A stretch of 14,691 nucleotides of DNA from the NCBI GenBank assembly GCA_963796225.1, contig CAWCLK010000051.1, forward strand, positions 1 through 14,691, written 5' to 3'. The translations under genes and the position numbers were made by a program. The DNA is from CAWCLK01 sp963796225. Its GTDB lineage: Bacteria; Actinomycetota; Nitriliruptoria; Nitriliruptorales; Nitriliruptoraceae. A model generated the notes under the pieces. It saw only the letters and a list, made by a program, of their open reading frames with translations, was not told the origin of the DNA and made no database searches. This document shows positions 5,464-14,680 of this stretch, piece after piece. Position 1 is the first letter of the stretch. Each line of letters opens with the position of its first letter.

Positions 5464-7842
5464 ATGACCTCCCGGCGTCCTCCCGTGCTCCTCGGCCTGC
5501 TCGTGGTGGTCGCGATGGTGCTCGGGGCCCCCGCGACGACCGCGCCGGCTGCAGCCGCACCCGCGCCGGCGGCGGGGCCGACGCCACCTTCTCGCGTGCT
5601 CGTCCGGCTGGCCGACCACGTGGGTGCCCGGGCGATGGCCGGGGCACCGGGAGTGGCCTCCGTCCACGGCGGACCCGTGACGGGCATCTCGGTCGTGCAG
5701 CTCGAGCCGGGCCAGTCCGCTGCGGCCACCGCGACGCGCCTTGCCGCCCGGCCCGACGTGGTGTGGGCCGAGCCCGACCGGCTCGTCCACGCGGCGGACC
5801 TCGGGGACCTCGTCGACGACCCGCTCGGCGGCTACCTGTGGGGCCTGCAGAACACCGGGCAGGTGATCGGCGGCCTGGCCGGCCTCGCCGGCGTGGACGT
5901 CGACGTGGCCGGGGCGTGGACGCACACGCGGGGCGCCCGGGACGTCGTGGTCGGCGTGATCGACACCGGCATCGACGTCCGCCACCCGGACCTGGCCGCC
6001 AACATCTGGCACAACCCCGGGGAGGTCGCCGGCAACGGCCTGGACGACGACCACAACGGCTACGTCGACGACGTGACCGGGTGGGACTTCCACCACGACG
6101 ACGCCACCGTGTTCGACGACCCCGTCGCCGACCGGCACGGCACGCACGTGGCCGGCACGATCGCCGCGGTCGGCAACGACGGACACGGCATCGTGGGCGT
6201 GGCCCCGGGGGTCCGGATCCTCCCGCTGAAGTTCATGGGCGACGACGGATCCGGGTGGACCTCCGACGCCGTCGCGGCGCTCGAGTACGCCGCGGCCATG
6301 GGGGTCGACGTGGTCAACCTCTCCTGGGGTGGCCCCGACAGCAGCCGGGCGCTGTCCGAGGCGATCGCGTCGCTGGACGCGGTGGTCGTCGCGGCCGCCG
6401 GCAACGACGGACTGGACCTGGACACCTCGGCGATCTACCCCGCCGCGTTCCCGCACCGCACCATCCTCAGCGTCGCCGCCGTCGATGGGCGAGGACGGCT
6501 CGCCAGCTTCTCCAACACCGGGGCGGACACGGTCGACGTCGGGGCGCCCGGCGTCGGCGTGCTCAGCACCGTCCCGGGTGGCCAGTACGCCTGGATGGGC
6601 GGCACGTCCATGGCCGCCCCGCACGTCACGGGTGTGGTCGCGCTGGCCCGGTCGGTCGCCCCGGACCTGCCGCCGGCCGACCTCGTCGACGCCGTGGTCG
6701 CTGCCGCCCGGCCGCTGTCGTCGCTGGCGGGACACACACGCTCCGGCGGGATGGTCGACGCGGGGGCGGTCGTCACCGAGCTGCTCGCCGCCACCACCGA
6801 GCCCGACCCCGCACCCGCCCCGGAGCTGGAACCGCAACCCGCGCCCGCACCGGACCCGGAACCGCAACCCGCACCCGCCCCGGAGCCGACGCCCACCCCG
6901 ACCCTCGACCCCGCCCCGCCGACGACGACCACGGTCACGCGGCTGGCCGGCACCGACCGCTACGCCACGGGGGCGGCCATCACCGCCGACGCCTTCCCCA
7001 GCACCGTCCACGACGTCTACGTCGCCACCGGCGCGTCCTTCGCCGACGCCCTGTCGGGCGCGGCGGCCGCAGCCGTCCGCGGCGCCCCGGTCCTGCTGGT
7101 CGCCCCGACCGGCGTGCCCGTCCCGGTGCGCGACGAGCTCGCGCGGCTGCGGCCCGAGCGCGTCTGGGTCCTCGGCGGGCCCGCCGTGGTGCCCGACGCC
7201 GTCGTCGCCGAACTGGCCAGGACCACGTCCGCCCGCGTCACCCGCCTGGCAGGCACCGACCGCTACCGCACCAGCGCACGCATCTCGGCCCACGCCTTCG
7301 CCCCGGGCGTGCCGGTCGCCTACCTCGCCACCGGCACCGCCTTCCCCGACGCCCTGGCGGCCGGGGCTGCGGCGGGGCGGGTCGGCGGACCGGTCCTGCT
7401 CACGGCCGCGGACGCGCTCCCCGACGCCGTCCGCGACGAGCTGGCACGCCTGCGCCCCGCCCGTGTTGTCGTGCTGGGCGGGACCGCCGCCGTGTCCGAG
7501 GCCGTACGGCGCGACGCCGGTCGGGCCGCTGCGGCCCCCACCTCGCGGCTCGGGGGCCAGACGCGGTACGAGACCGCGGCCGCCGTGGTCGCCGACGCCT
7601 TCCCCGACCACACCGACGTCGTCATGCTGGCCACCGGCGAGTCCTTCCCGGACGCGCTCGCGGGCGGGGCGGCTGCCGCGACGCGGGGCGCCGCCGTCCT
7701 GCTGGTGCCACCGTCCGGTCCGCTGCCGGCGGCCACGGCCACCCAGCTTCGGCGACTGTCCCCCACGACGCTGCTGGTGCTGGGCGGCACCGGGGCGCTG
7801 CCGAGCACGACCCTCGACCGGGTCACGGCCAGCCTGCGCTGA
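5464..7842 (+). CDS. Secreted subtilisin-like serine protease (S8) with three CW_binding_2 repeats
   Basis: This 792-residue preproprotein has a Sec signal peptide (residues 1 to about 32: Arg pair, hydrophobic core, Ala-rich cleavage region) and an I9-like propeptide (about 38-110, from SRVLVRLADHVG to VVWAEPDRLV). The S8 domain has all catalytic residues: D167 in VGVIDTG, H225 in RHGTHVAG, oxyanion N314 in AAGNDG, and S382 in GGTSMAAPHVTG. A Pro/Glu-rich linker (about 443-491) contains a 10-residue tandem repeat. Three CW_binding_2 repeats of about 100 residues follow, starting at 493 (RLAGTDRY), 594 (RLAGTDRY) and 695 (RLGGQTRY), each with SF(A/P)DAL- and VLGG-type motifs. In other bacteria three such repeats form a module that binds an anionic wall polymer, so the enzyme is probably attached to the cell wall and processes surface or medium proteins. 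The start is fixed by the signal peptide. Confidence 0.96.
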   Translation: MTSRRPPVLLGLLVVVAMVLGAPATTAPAAAAPAPAAGPTPPSRVLVRLADHVGARAMAGAPGVASVHGGPVTGISVVQLEPGQSAAATATRLAARPDVVWAEPDRLVHAADLGDLVDDPLGGYLWGLQNTGQVIGGLAGLAGVDVDVAGAWTHTRGARDVVVGVIDTGIDVRHPDLAANIWHNPGEVAGNGLDDDHNGYVDDVTGWDFHHDDATVFDDPVADRHGTHVAGTIAAVGNDGHGIVGVAPGVRILPLKFMGDDGSGWTSDAVAALEYAAAMGVDVVNLSWGGPDSSRALSEAIASLDAVVVAAAGNDGLDLDTSAIYPAAFPHRTILSVAAVDGRGRLASFSNTGADTVDVGAPGVGVLSTVPGGQYAWMGGTSMAAPHVTGVVALARSVAPDLPPADLVDAVVAAARPLSSLAGHTRSGGMVDAGAVVTELLAATTEPDPAPAPELEPQPAPAPDPEPQPAPAPEPTPTPTLDPAPPTTTTVTRLAGTDRYATGAAITADAFPSTVHDVYVATGASFADALSGAAAAAVRGAPVLLVAPTGVPVPVRDELARLRPERVWVLGGPAVVPDAVVAELARTTSARVTRLAGTDRYRTSARISAHAFAPGVPVAYLATGTAFPDALAAGAAAGRVGGPVLLTAADALPDAVRDELARLRPARVVVLGGTAAVSEAVRRDAGRAAAAPTSRLGGQTRYETAAAVVADAFPDHTDVVMLATGESFPDALAGGAAAATRGAAVLLVPPSGPLPAATATQLRRLSPTTLLVLGGTGALPSTTLDRVTASLR
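6808..6888 (+). repeat. 30-bp tandem repeat in the protease linker
   Basis: Two full copies (6808-6837, 6838-6867) and a partial third (6868-6888) encode PAPAPELEPQ, PAPAPDPEPQ and PAPAPEP. It spaces the protease domain from the wall-binding repeats; copy number is likely to vary between strains by slippage. Confidence 0.8.
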
Positions 7843-7874
7843 CTCGGCTCACCGACGCCGTCACAGCCGTGTCC

Positions 7875-7880
7875 TAGCCT
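7875..7880 (+). promoter_or_regulatory. Possible -10 box of the HerA-like gene
   Basis: TAGCCT fits TANNNT and lies 26 bp before the GGAGG ribosome site, in the only gap (7843-7911) between the protease and ATPase genes. No good -35 hexamer is seen. Confidence 0.25.
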
Positions 7881-7911
7881 CGCGTCACGACCGGACCGAC
7901 GGAGGACGTGC

Positions 7912-9656
<1,745 letters not shown>

Positions 9657-9660
<4 letters not shown>

Positions 9661-10598
9661 GCAGGCTCGGCCAGGCGCAGCGAGTCCTCGGGGTAGGGCG
9701 ACAGGTCGGCCTCCGGGGCGATGCCGTGCGAGCCCCAGTGCTCGGCGAGGAAGGCGTCGGCGACCAGCGGGTCGAACCGGTCGCAGTCGACGGCCTGGCC
9801 CCATGCCCGGAGCGCGACCGCCGGCGGGTCCTCGTCGCCCGAGGAGGGCGCTGCATCGGTCAGGTCACCGGGCATCGGCGTGGCGAACAGCGCCCCGCCC
9901 GCGGACGAGGTGAAGCCGAGGTCGGCGCGCTGGTCTCGCCAGTCGGCGATGGCCGCCCGACCGTCCCGGCCCACGGCGGTCTCGTCGAACCAGACGACGA
10001 CGCTGCCGTGCTCCATGTTGTGCAGGACGGCGCGCTCGTCGATGGGCACGGTCGCCGTCCCTGCCGGCAGGGGCAGGATGCTGCCGTAGTGCCGACCGGA
10101 GTTGGCGGGACGGTCGTCGTAGAGCGCGGCGGGGGGCGGGGCCTCGGCCGGGTCGAGGTGGCTGGCGTCCTCGAGCGGGGTGTCGTCCACCACCGGCGTG
10201 CAGCCGGCGGCCTCGGCACGGCGGGCGACCTCGGCCGGGTCCAGCGGCGGGGGCACCTCTGCGCCGGGCAGGACCTGGCCGAGCGGGGCGCCGTCGGTCC
10301 GGGCCTCGCCGTCCGGCGCCCCGGGGGTCCGCAGGCCGACCGCGGCCGTGGCGATCAGGCCCGCGACCAGCACCACGGTGGCGGCCAGCGCGATGCGGCG
10401 CTGGCTGCCGGCCAGGCGCAGCGGCAACGCGTCGGGCGTCGCGGCCACGTCCGCGGGTGGCGGGGGCGGGTCGTCGTTGGGCCCCCCGGCACGTACGTGG
10501 TCGGTCCACGCCGCCCCGTCCCACCACCGCGACCCGTGGGTCCCGGCCGGGTCGGCGTACCACCCCGGGGGCGGCAGCGTCGGCGGAGTCTCGGACAT
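9657..10598 (-). CDS. Membrane protein with DUF2510 and DUF3105 domains
   Basis: The 313-residue protein starts with a DUF2510 module (PGWYADPAGT..RWWDGAAWTDHV, residues 11-36), an actinobacterial domain of unknown function that usually faces the cytoplasm. A Pro-rich spacer leads to one transmembrane helix (about 69-89, IALAATVVLVAGLIATAAVG). The extracytoplasmic C-terminal part (about 120-300) matches DUF3105: HLDP near 148, RPANSGRHYG near 163, then ERAVLHNMEHGSVVVWF at 188-204, the conserved core with His and Glu. Function is not known for either domain. The start at 10598 is chosen over the in-frame ATG at 10709 because DUF2510 begins here, with AGGA at 10611-10608. Its stop (TAG, 9659-9657) overlaps the TAA of the convergent ATPase gene. 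Upstream lie a TAGCGT box and the 13-bp repeats. Confidence 0.87.
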
Positions 10599-10641
10599 GG
10601 GCGCGGGTCCTGGGGCAGCATGCGGGCGGGAGGGGCGCGCA

Positions 10642-10647
10642 ACGCTA
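10642..10647 (-). promoter_or_regulatory. Possible -10 box of the DUF2510/DUF3105 gene
   Basis: TAGCGT on the minus strand fits the TANNNT -10 box and lies 30 bp before the ribosome site of this gene. The same hexamer occurs before the GNAT gene. No clear -35. The 13-bp repeats would then lie roughly 70-135 bp upstream of transcription start. Confidence 0.3.
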
Positions 10648-10706
10648 CGGCATGGCCCCCGGTGCGGAGGCCACGCGGCTCCGGTGGTACTGATCGTGGA
10701 CGCGGC

Positions 10707-10771
10707 CACACCCAGGGGTCACACCCAGGGGTCACACGCAGAGGTCACACGCAGAGGTCACACGAAGGGGT
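10707..10771. repeat. Five tandem 13-bp repeats
   Basis: Five head-to-tail units without spacers: CACACCCAGGGGT twice, CACACGCAGAGGT twice, and CACACGAAGGGGT once. Each junction makes a small dyad (GGGT-CAC-ACCC in the first pair). The last unit overlaps the final codons and TGA of the glycosyltransferase gene; the others lie in the gap toward the DUF2510/DUF3105 gene. The array could be an operator cluster for a regulator or a slippage-prone minisatellite. Confidence 0.9.
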
Positions 10772-11828
10772 GCGCGAAGGCCGCAGGTCGACCACGCCGA
10801 AAGCGCGGGACGGTCACCCGCTCGTACAGCTCGAGGTGGGCCTGCACCATGGCGTCCACGCCGTAGTGCTGCTCGGCGTGCTCGCGGCAGGCACCGGGGA
10901 AGATGGTGCCTGCCGCGTCCACCGCACGGCACATCCCCTCGACGCCCTCCCCCGGGTCCACGAGCAGGCCGGTGCGGCCGTCCACGACGATCTCGCCGGC
11001 CGCCCCCCGGTCGAAGGCCACCACGCGTCCGCCACAGGCCGCCGCCTCCAGCATCACCAGCCCGAAGGGCTCCTCCCAGTCGATGGGCACGAGGACCGCG
11101 TAGGACCGGGCCATCATGGCGACCGCGTCCTCGTGGGTGGCGTTGACGACCACGTTCGCGTCGACCCCCTTCAGCAGGGGGAGCACGACGTCGCGCCAGT
11201 AGGCGCGCTCCTGTGGTTCGTTGACCTTGATGGCCATGGCCAGCGGGCGCCCCGTCCGCCGGGCGACCTCGACCGCGGTGACGGGCCCCTTGTCGGGGGT
11301 CGCGCGACCGACGAACACGAGCTCGTCCGTGCGGTGCAGCGACATCGGGAACCGCATCGTGTCGATCCCGTGCGGGATCGTCACCGCAACGCGGACCCGC
11401 CCCGCCGCGGCCGCCTGGTGGCGGCTGATGGCCACCAGCGAGACGCGGTCGCCGATGCGTTCGTAGATGCCCCGGACGTGTGGCGTCCACGGACCGTGCA
11501 GGGTGTGCACCAGGTGGCGGGTGCCCGCGGCCACCAGTCGGATCGTGCCGAACAGCGTGTGGTCGTGGACCACGTCGAACGGCCCGAGCTCGTCCACGGC
11601 CAGGTGGTGCAACGCCTCGGCCACCAGGTCCCCGAGGGCCTCGCTCGGCGGCGACGGATGCACCGTGCACAGGTGCGCGGTCGTGCGGGACCCGCCAGCG
11701 GCGAGCAGGGTCACCTCGTGACCCGCGGCCACCAGGCCGTCGGTGAGGTTCGCGACGACGGCCTCGATGCCCCCGTAGCCCTCCGGCGGGACGGCGAACC
11801 AGGGCGGGGCGACCTGCAGGATGCGCAC
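10758..11828 (-). CDS. Glycosyltransferase, GT4-type (GT-B fold)
   Basis: The 356-residue protein starts RILQVAPPW and has the family's N-terminal acceptor half, with the Gly-rich loop PEGYGGIEAVVANLTDGL (about 15-32) and AAGHEVTLLAAGG. The C-terminal nucleotide-sugar half contains LVFVGRATPDKGP (170-182), the E-x7-E motif EPFGLVMLE (E253, E261) and GAAGEIVVDGRTGLLV. Such enzymes move a sugar from a nucleotide donor, keeping its configuration, onto lipids, polymers or metabolites; donor and acceptor cannot be told here. There is no signal or membrane helix, so it is cytoplasmic or membrane-peripheral. GTG 11828 is chosen over the ATG at 11855 because AGGAG lies six bases upstream and homology starts there. 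It follows the small gene by 43 bp and is probably co-transcribed with the response regulator. The last codons lie inside the 13-bp repeat array. Confidence 0.92.
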   Translation of the reverse strand: MRILQVAPPWFAVPPEGYGGIEAVVANLTDGLVAAGHEVTLLAAGGSRTTAHLCTVHPSPPSEALGDLVAEALHHLAVDELGPFDVVHDHTLFGTIRLVAAGTRHLVHTLHGPWTPHVRGIYERIGDRVSLVAISRHQAAAAGRVRVAVTIPHGIDTMRFPMSLHRTDELVFVGRATPDKGPVTAVEVARRTGRPLAMAIKVNEPQERAYWRDVVLPLLKGVDANVVVNATHEDAVAMMARSYAVLVPIDWEEPFGLVMLEAAACGGRVVAFDRGAAGEIVVDGRTGLLVDPGEGVEGMCRAVDAAGTIFPGACREHAEQHYGVDAMVQAHLELYERVTVPRFRRGRPAAFAHPFV

Positions 11829-11834
11829 GGTCAG

Positions 11835-11839
11835 CTCCT
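11835..11839 (-). promoter_or_regulatory. Ribosome site deciding the glycosyltransferase start
   Basis: AGGAG on the minus strand, six bases before GTG at 11828. It makes that GTG a better start than the ATG nine codons upstream. Confidence 0.7.
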
Positions 11840-11871
11840 GGCGGCGGGAGACCACGTCTCCAACCCGGTCA

Positions 11872-12120
11872 TCACCCCCGGGCCGCCCGGTTCAGCAGCC
11901 GTATCGCCGCCCGGCGGGCCTCCAGCGGGACGTGCTCCCACTGGTGGGCGAGCGCCCGTGCCTCGGTGAGGAGCTCGGCGTCGTGGGCCGCGAGGTCGCG
12001 CAGCCGGTCGACGGCCCGCGTGCCAAGGCGCGCCTCGACGAAGCCGACGGCCGTGGCCACCAGGAGGAGGACCTCGGGATCGCCCGTGGTGGACCGCGGC
12101 GCCGCGACGTCGACGCTCAC
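11872..12120 (-). CDS. Small protein of unknown function
   Basis: An 82-residue reading frame starts at GTG 12120 and ends with TGA 11874-11872. It is helical and charged, with no signal peptide and no membrane helix (for example VLLLVATAVGFVEARLG, AVDRLRDLAAHDAELLTEA, LEARRAAIRLLNRAARG). Third-position GC bias is strong, and the size and position between the regulator and glycosyltransferase genes fit a real gene; no other frame there looks better. I do not recognise a family. The ribosome site is weak (CAGG about eight bases upstream). It follows the response regulator by 122 bp and precedes the glycosyltransferase by 43 bp. The start is uncertain, since the frame is open far upstream through the regulator gene. 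Confidence 0.55.
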   Translation of the reverse strand: MSVDVAAPRSTTGDPEVLLLVATAVGFVEARLGTRAVDRLRDLAAHDAELLTEARALAHQWEHVPLEARRAAIRLLNRAARG

Positions 12121-12191
12121 GTCGGGCGCCTGCTGCTCGGGTTCGCCATACGGACCTCGACATCGGCTGCCCCGACGATGGCCCACGTCGC

Positions 12192-12209
12192 CGCCTCGGA
12201 ACAGAGGCG
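12192..12209. other. Stem-loop between the regulator and small-protein genes
   Basis: CGCCTC and GAGGCG pair perfectly around GGAACA. It lies in the 122-bp gap after the response regulator stop and could slow or end transcription, or stabilise an mRNA end. There is no T-run on either strand. Confidence 0.35.
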
Positions 12210-12242
12210 AAGGTCCCTGGTGGTCCGTCCCAGCGGCGGGTG

Positions 12243-12911
12243 TCAGGTCTTCGGCGGTGGGGTGCCCGCGCCCGGCGCGCGACGTTCCGAGAGGCGCGCC
12301 GCGAGCACGGCCGCCTGGGTGCGCCGACGCATGCCCAGCTTGGCGAGCACCCGCGACAGGTAGTTCTTCACCGTCTTCTCGGTGAGGTGCAGCTGCTCGG
12401 CGATCTCGCGGTTGCTGAGTCCCTCGCCGACGAGTGCGAAGACGCGGTGCTCCTGGTCGGTCAGGTCGGCCATCTCGTCCACTGAGCCGGACTCGTGCAC
12501 GAGGCTGTCGAGCGCTGCGGCCATGGCCGCGTCGTCGAGCCGTCGCTCGCCTCGTGCGGCGGAGAGGACGGCGGCCCAGACCCGGTCCGGCGTGGCATCC
12601 TTCGACAGGTGGTCCGCAGCGCCGGCGAGGGTCGCCGCCAGCACGAGGTGGGGGTCGGGATGCGAGGTGAGGATGACGCAGGCGGTCTCCGGGTGGACCT
12701 GGCGGATCTCGCGGCACAGCTGGATCCCGTCACCGTCCGGCAGCATGACGTCGAGGAGTGCGACATCGACCGGTGTCGTGGCCAGGTGCTGTCGCGCCTC
12801 GGCGATGGTGCTGGCCTCGCCGACGACCCGCGTCCGCGCCGGGCACGCCGAGAGCAGCAGTCGAATTCCTTCACGCACGACCGCATGGTCGTCGACGAGC
12901 AGGACCGACAC
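12243..12911 (-). CDS. NarL/LuxR-family response regulator
   Basis: The protein of 222 residues has a receiver domain followed by a LuxR-type helix-turn-helix. Receiver residues are all present: acidic pair D7-D8 (LLVDDHAVV), phospho-acceptor D54 (LLDVMLPDGDG), Thr82 (ILTS) and K104 (LSKDA), numbering that agrees with NarL-type proteins. The C-terminal domain has LTDQEHRVFALVGEGLSNREIAEQL read in two parts, then HLTEKTVKNYLSRVLAKLGM, the DNA-recognition region. GTG 12911 is chosen over ATG 12983: codons between them often end in A or T (8 of the first 14), unlike coding DNA here, and AGGA lies seven bases before the GTG. Divergent from a PAS histidine kinase, its likely partner, and upstream of the small gene and glycosyltransferase. 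A DosR-like dyad lies in the shared promoter region. Confidence 0.93.
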   Translation of the reverse strand: MSVLLVDDHAVVREGIRLLLSACPARTRVVGEASTIAEARQHLATTPVDVALLDVMLPDGDGIQLCREIRQVHPETACVILTSHPDPHLVLAATLAGAADHLSKDATPDRVWAAVLSAARGERRLDDAAMAAALDSLVHESGSVDEMADLTDQEHRVFALVGEGLSNREIAEQLHLTEKTVKNYLSRVLAKLGMRRRTQAAVLAARLSERRAPGAGTPPPKT

Positions 12912-13204
12912 CGGACCGTCCTGGACCAGCTCCTCGGCACGTTCGTCCCGACGAAGCTCCTGACGACCCGCTCGATCCGACATGCTGCCCCCGGGCTAGG
13001 TTGCCCCGTCAACGACGATACCCGGCGCCGCCAGTCCGTGGATGTCCGACAGACCGCCTGCCGAAAGGACCTTTGTCCCTGCCCCTGTCCTCACGGCCAC
13101 CGGCCGTTCGTACGGGGGCGCCGACGGGGGGCCGCGGGCACGCTGGGCGAACCGGGTCGGCGGGGGCATCGGATCCGGCTCGCAAGTGGACGGCGCGACA
13201 GGAC
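12912..13204. promoter_or_regulatory. Divergent regulatory region of the response regulator and kinase
   Basis: This region of 293 bp separates the two-component genes. Toward the regulator, TATCGT on the minus strand (13020-13015) fits a -10 box. A dyad resembling a DosR site lies at 13064-13080 (separate entry). Base composition is less GC-biased than in the genes around it, as expected for non-coding DNA. No gene is supported here. Confidence 0.5.
13064..13080. promoter_or_regulatory. DosR-like inverted repeat, candidate operator
   Basis: AAAGGACCTTTGTCCCT contains GGAC-CTTT-GTCC, a dyad with a four-base centre. It matches the half-sites of the mycobacterial DosR box (GGGAC-N4-GTCCC) except for one base on the left. 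About 50 bp further lies the TATCGT box of the response regulator, so autoregulation by this NarL-family protein is plausible. Inferred from pattern only. Confidence 0.4.
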
Positions 13205-14548
13205 GTGACAGGACCGCCGGGGGCAGCGAACGACCCCATCCTCGGGGTGGGGGCGTCCGCGGGCGCCGACCAGCTGCGTGACCTGCGGGAGCTGCTGGAT
13301 GCTCTCGTCCGACAGCTGGTGGGAACCGCCGACAGCCCGAGCATCGGCCGCGACATCGCGACGCTGGGCATGGCGCTGGAGGAGCTCGAGGTCGCCCTGG
13401 AGGAGCTGAACCGGCAGAACGCCCAGCTGCAGGCGGCCCAGGACGACATGTACTTCGAGCGGCAGCGCCTGCTCGACCTGTTCCAGCACGCCCCCCAGCC
13501 CTACCTCGTGACCGACACGCACGGCATCGTCCAGCAGGCCAACGCGGCGACCGCACGGCTCCTCGCGGTGGACCAGCAGCAGCTGCCGGGCCGGTGGCTC
13601 GGGGTGTTCCTGTCCCGGCGGGAGCGTCCCGGGTTCAGCGCGTTCCTCCGCACGCTCGCCCCCGAACCGGCCACGACCGAGTTCGTGGTGCTCCCACGGG
13701 ACCACGCCCCGGTGGTCGTCTCCGCCGTCGTGGTCCCGCACCACGACGGCGGACTCCACGCAGCCGAGCTGCGCTGGATGCTGCGCGACATCACCGATGC
13801 TCGCCGGGCCCAGGCGGCGCTGCAGGAGGCCTTCGCCCGCAGCCGCGACGAGGCGGACGAGCTGCGCGACCGGGACCGGTGGAAGGACGCCTTCCTGGCC
13901 GCGGCGGCCCACGACCTGCGGTCGCACATCGACGCCATCCTCATCGACGCCCGGAACATGGAGCCGGAGCCCGGACCGCCGCACAGCGAGCGGCAGCCCT
14001 CCGGTCACCGCATCCTCACCCACGCCTCCCTGCTCCGCCGCCTGCTCGACGACCTGCTCGACCTCGACCGCTTCACCCGGGGCACGATGACCGCCGAGCG
14101 CCGGCCGACCGTCCTCCGGGACCTCGTCGATGAGGTCGTCGAGCTGCTTCCCGACGATGCCGGGCACGAGGTGGACGTCGACGTCCCGCACCTCGTCGCC
14201 GACCTCGACCCCGACCGGACTGCCCAGATCATCGACAACCTCCTCCGGAACGCTCTCCGACACACCCCGGCGGACACACCGGTGCGCCTCGTCGTCCGAC
14301 AGGTCCAGGACGGGATCGAGCTCGTCGTCGAGGACGAGGGACCGGGTGTTCCCGCGCGCCTGCGGGAGGACGTGTTCCGCCCCTTCGTCACACGCCGCAC
14401 GCACGCCGACTCCGCTCTCGGGACCGGCGTCGGGCTCAGCCTCGTGCGCCTGTTCGCCGAGCTGCACGGCGGCAGCGCACGCGTCGACGCATCCACACAC
14501 GGCGGTGCTCGGTTCGTGGTCCACCTCCCCGCCCGCGTCGGGGACTGA
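13205..14548 (+). CDS. PAS-domain sensor histidine kinase
   Basis: The protein of about 447 residues has no transmembrane segment. Residues 20-85 are helical and coiled-coil-like (LEELEVALEELNRQNAQLQ). A PAS domain follows (about 88-190), from LFQHAPQPYLVTDTHGIVQQ, ending with the MLRDITDARRAQ linker. The dimerisation/phospho-acceptor helix carries H236 in AAAHDLRSHIDAI. The ATPase domain has an N box DNLLRNALRHT (N345, N349), G1 VEDEGPGVP and G2 GTGVGLSLVRLFAELHGG. A soluble PAS kinase probably senses an internal signal such as redox state or a ligand. It is read away from the NarL-type response regulator, its likely partner. The start is not certain: GTG 13205 is the first good in-frame candidate but its AGGA is too close; GTG 13247 is an alternative. 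Confidence 0.9.
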   Translation: MTGPPGAANDPILGVGASAGADQLRDLRELLDALVRQLVGTADSPSIGRDIATLGMALEELEVALEELNRQNAQLQAAQDDMYFERQRLLDLFQHAPQPYLVTDTHGIVQQANAATARLLAVDQQQLPGRWLGVFLSRRERPGFSAFLRTLAPEPATTEFVVLPRDHAPVVVSAVVVPHHDGGLHAAELRWMLRDITDARRAQAALQEAFARSRDEADELRDRDRWKDAFLAAAAHDLRSHIDAILIDARNMEPEPGPPHSERQPSGHRILTHASLLRRLLDDLLDLDRFTRGTMTAERRPTVLRDLVDEVVELLPDDAGHEVDVDVPHLVADLDPDRTAQIIDNLLRNALRHTPADTPVRLVVRQVQDGIELVVEDEGPGVPARLREDVFRPFVTRRTHADSALGTGVGLSLVRLFAELHGGSARVDASTHGGARFVVHLPARVGD

Positions 14549-14568
14549 CCGACCCGCGTCGGGGCCTG
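14532..14568. repeat. 16-bp direct repeat across the kinase stop codon
   Basis: CCCGCGTCGGGGACTG (14532-14547) and CCCGCGTCGGGGCCTG (14553-14568) match at 15 of 16 positions with a 21-bp period. The first copy encodes the kinase C-terminus (ARVGD, stop). This is probably a small tandem duplication. Confidence 0.7.
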
Positions 14569-14592
14569 CACGGCGATGTCGTACCCCGTGGC

Positions 14593-14598
14593 TACGGT
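14593..14598 (+). promoter_or_regulatory. -10 box placed for a leaderless start at 14606
   Basis: TACGGT fits TANNNT and ends exactly seven bases before GTG 14606, the spacing expected when transcription begins at the start codon. Leaderless mRNAs are common in actinobacteria. No clear -35 hexamer is visible. Confidence 0.4.
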
Positions 14599-14605
14599 CG
14601 GGGAC

Positions 14606-14680
14606 GTGAAGCTGCTGCACACCAGCAGGTTGCACGGTCGCTGCGACCAGTTCCCGAGGCAGGACATCCGTCGAGCGTGA
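14606..14680 (+). CDS. 24-residue mini-ORF, possible leader peptide or broken gene start
   Basis: GTG 14606 opens 24 codons (VKLLHTSRLHGR then CDQFPRQDIRRA) and ends at TGA 14678-14680, which overlaps the next GTG (14677) as GTGA. The beginning resembles SbcD/YhaO-type phosphoesterases, which start (M)KLLHTSDWHxGR; here the metal-binding Asp is Arg and one residue appears lost. It may be a degraded duplicate of the following gene's start, or a translated upstream ORF coupled to it. Confidence 0.35.
   Translation: MKLLHTSRLHGRCDQFPRQDIRRA

Noticed and set aside
5386..7611. A 741-residue open frame on the minus strand opposite the protease
   Set aside because: It is composed of biased Gly/Arg/Val/Asp residues with no domain, and mirrors the GC-rich codon usage of the well-supported S8 protease.
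4446..7877. A 1143-residue plus-strand open frame
   Set aside because: It is out of frame with the GNAT and protease genes and has Arg/Gly-rich low-complexity content.
10599..10709. N-terminal extension of the DUF2510 protein from ATG 10709
   Set aside because: The added 37 residues are Arg/Pro-rich without conservation features, and they would cover the probable -10 box; DUF2510 starts right after the ATG at 10598.
10707..10771. CRISPR array
   Set aside because: The 13-bp units are contiguous with no spacers, and there are no cas genes.
12912..12983. N-terminal extension of the response regulator from ATG 12983
   Set aside because: Codons in the extension have many A/T third positions, unlike coding DNA here, and the receiver numbering (D54, K104) fits a start at 12911.
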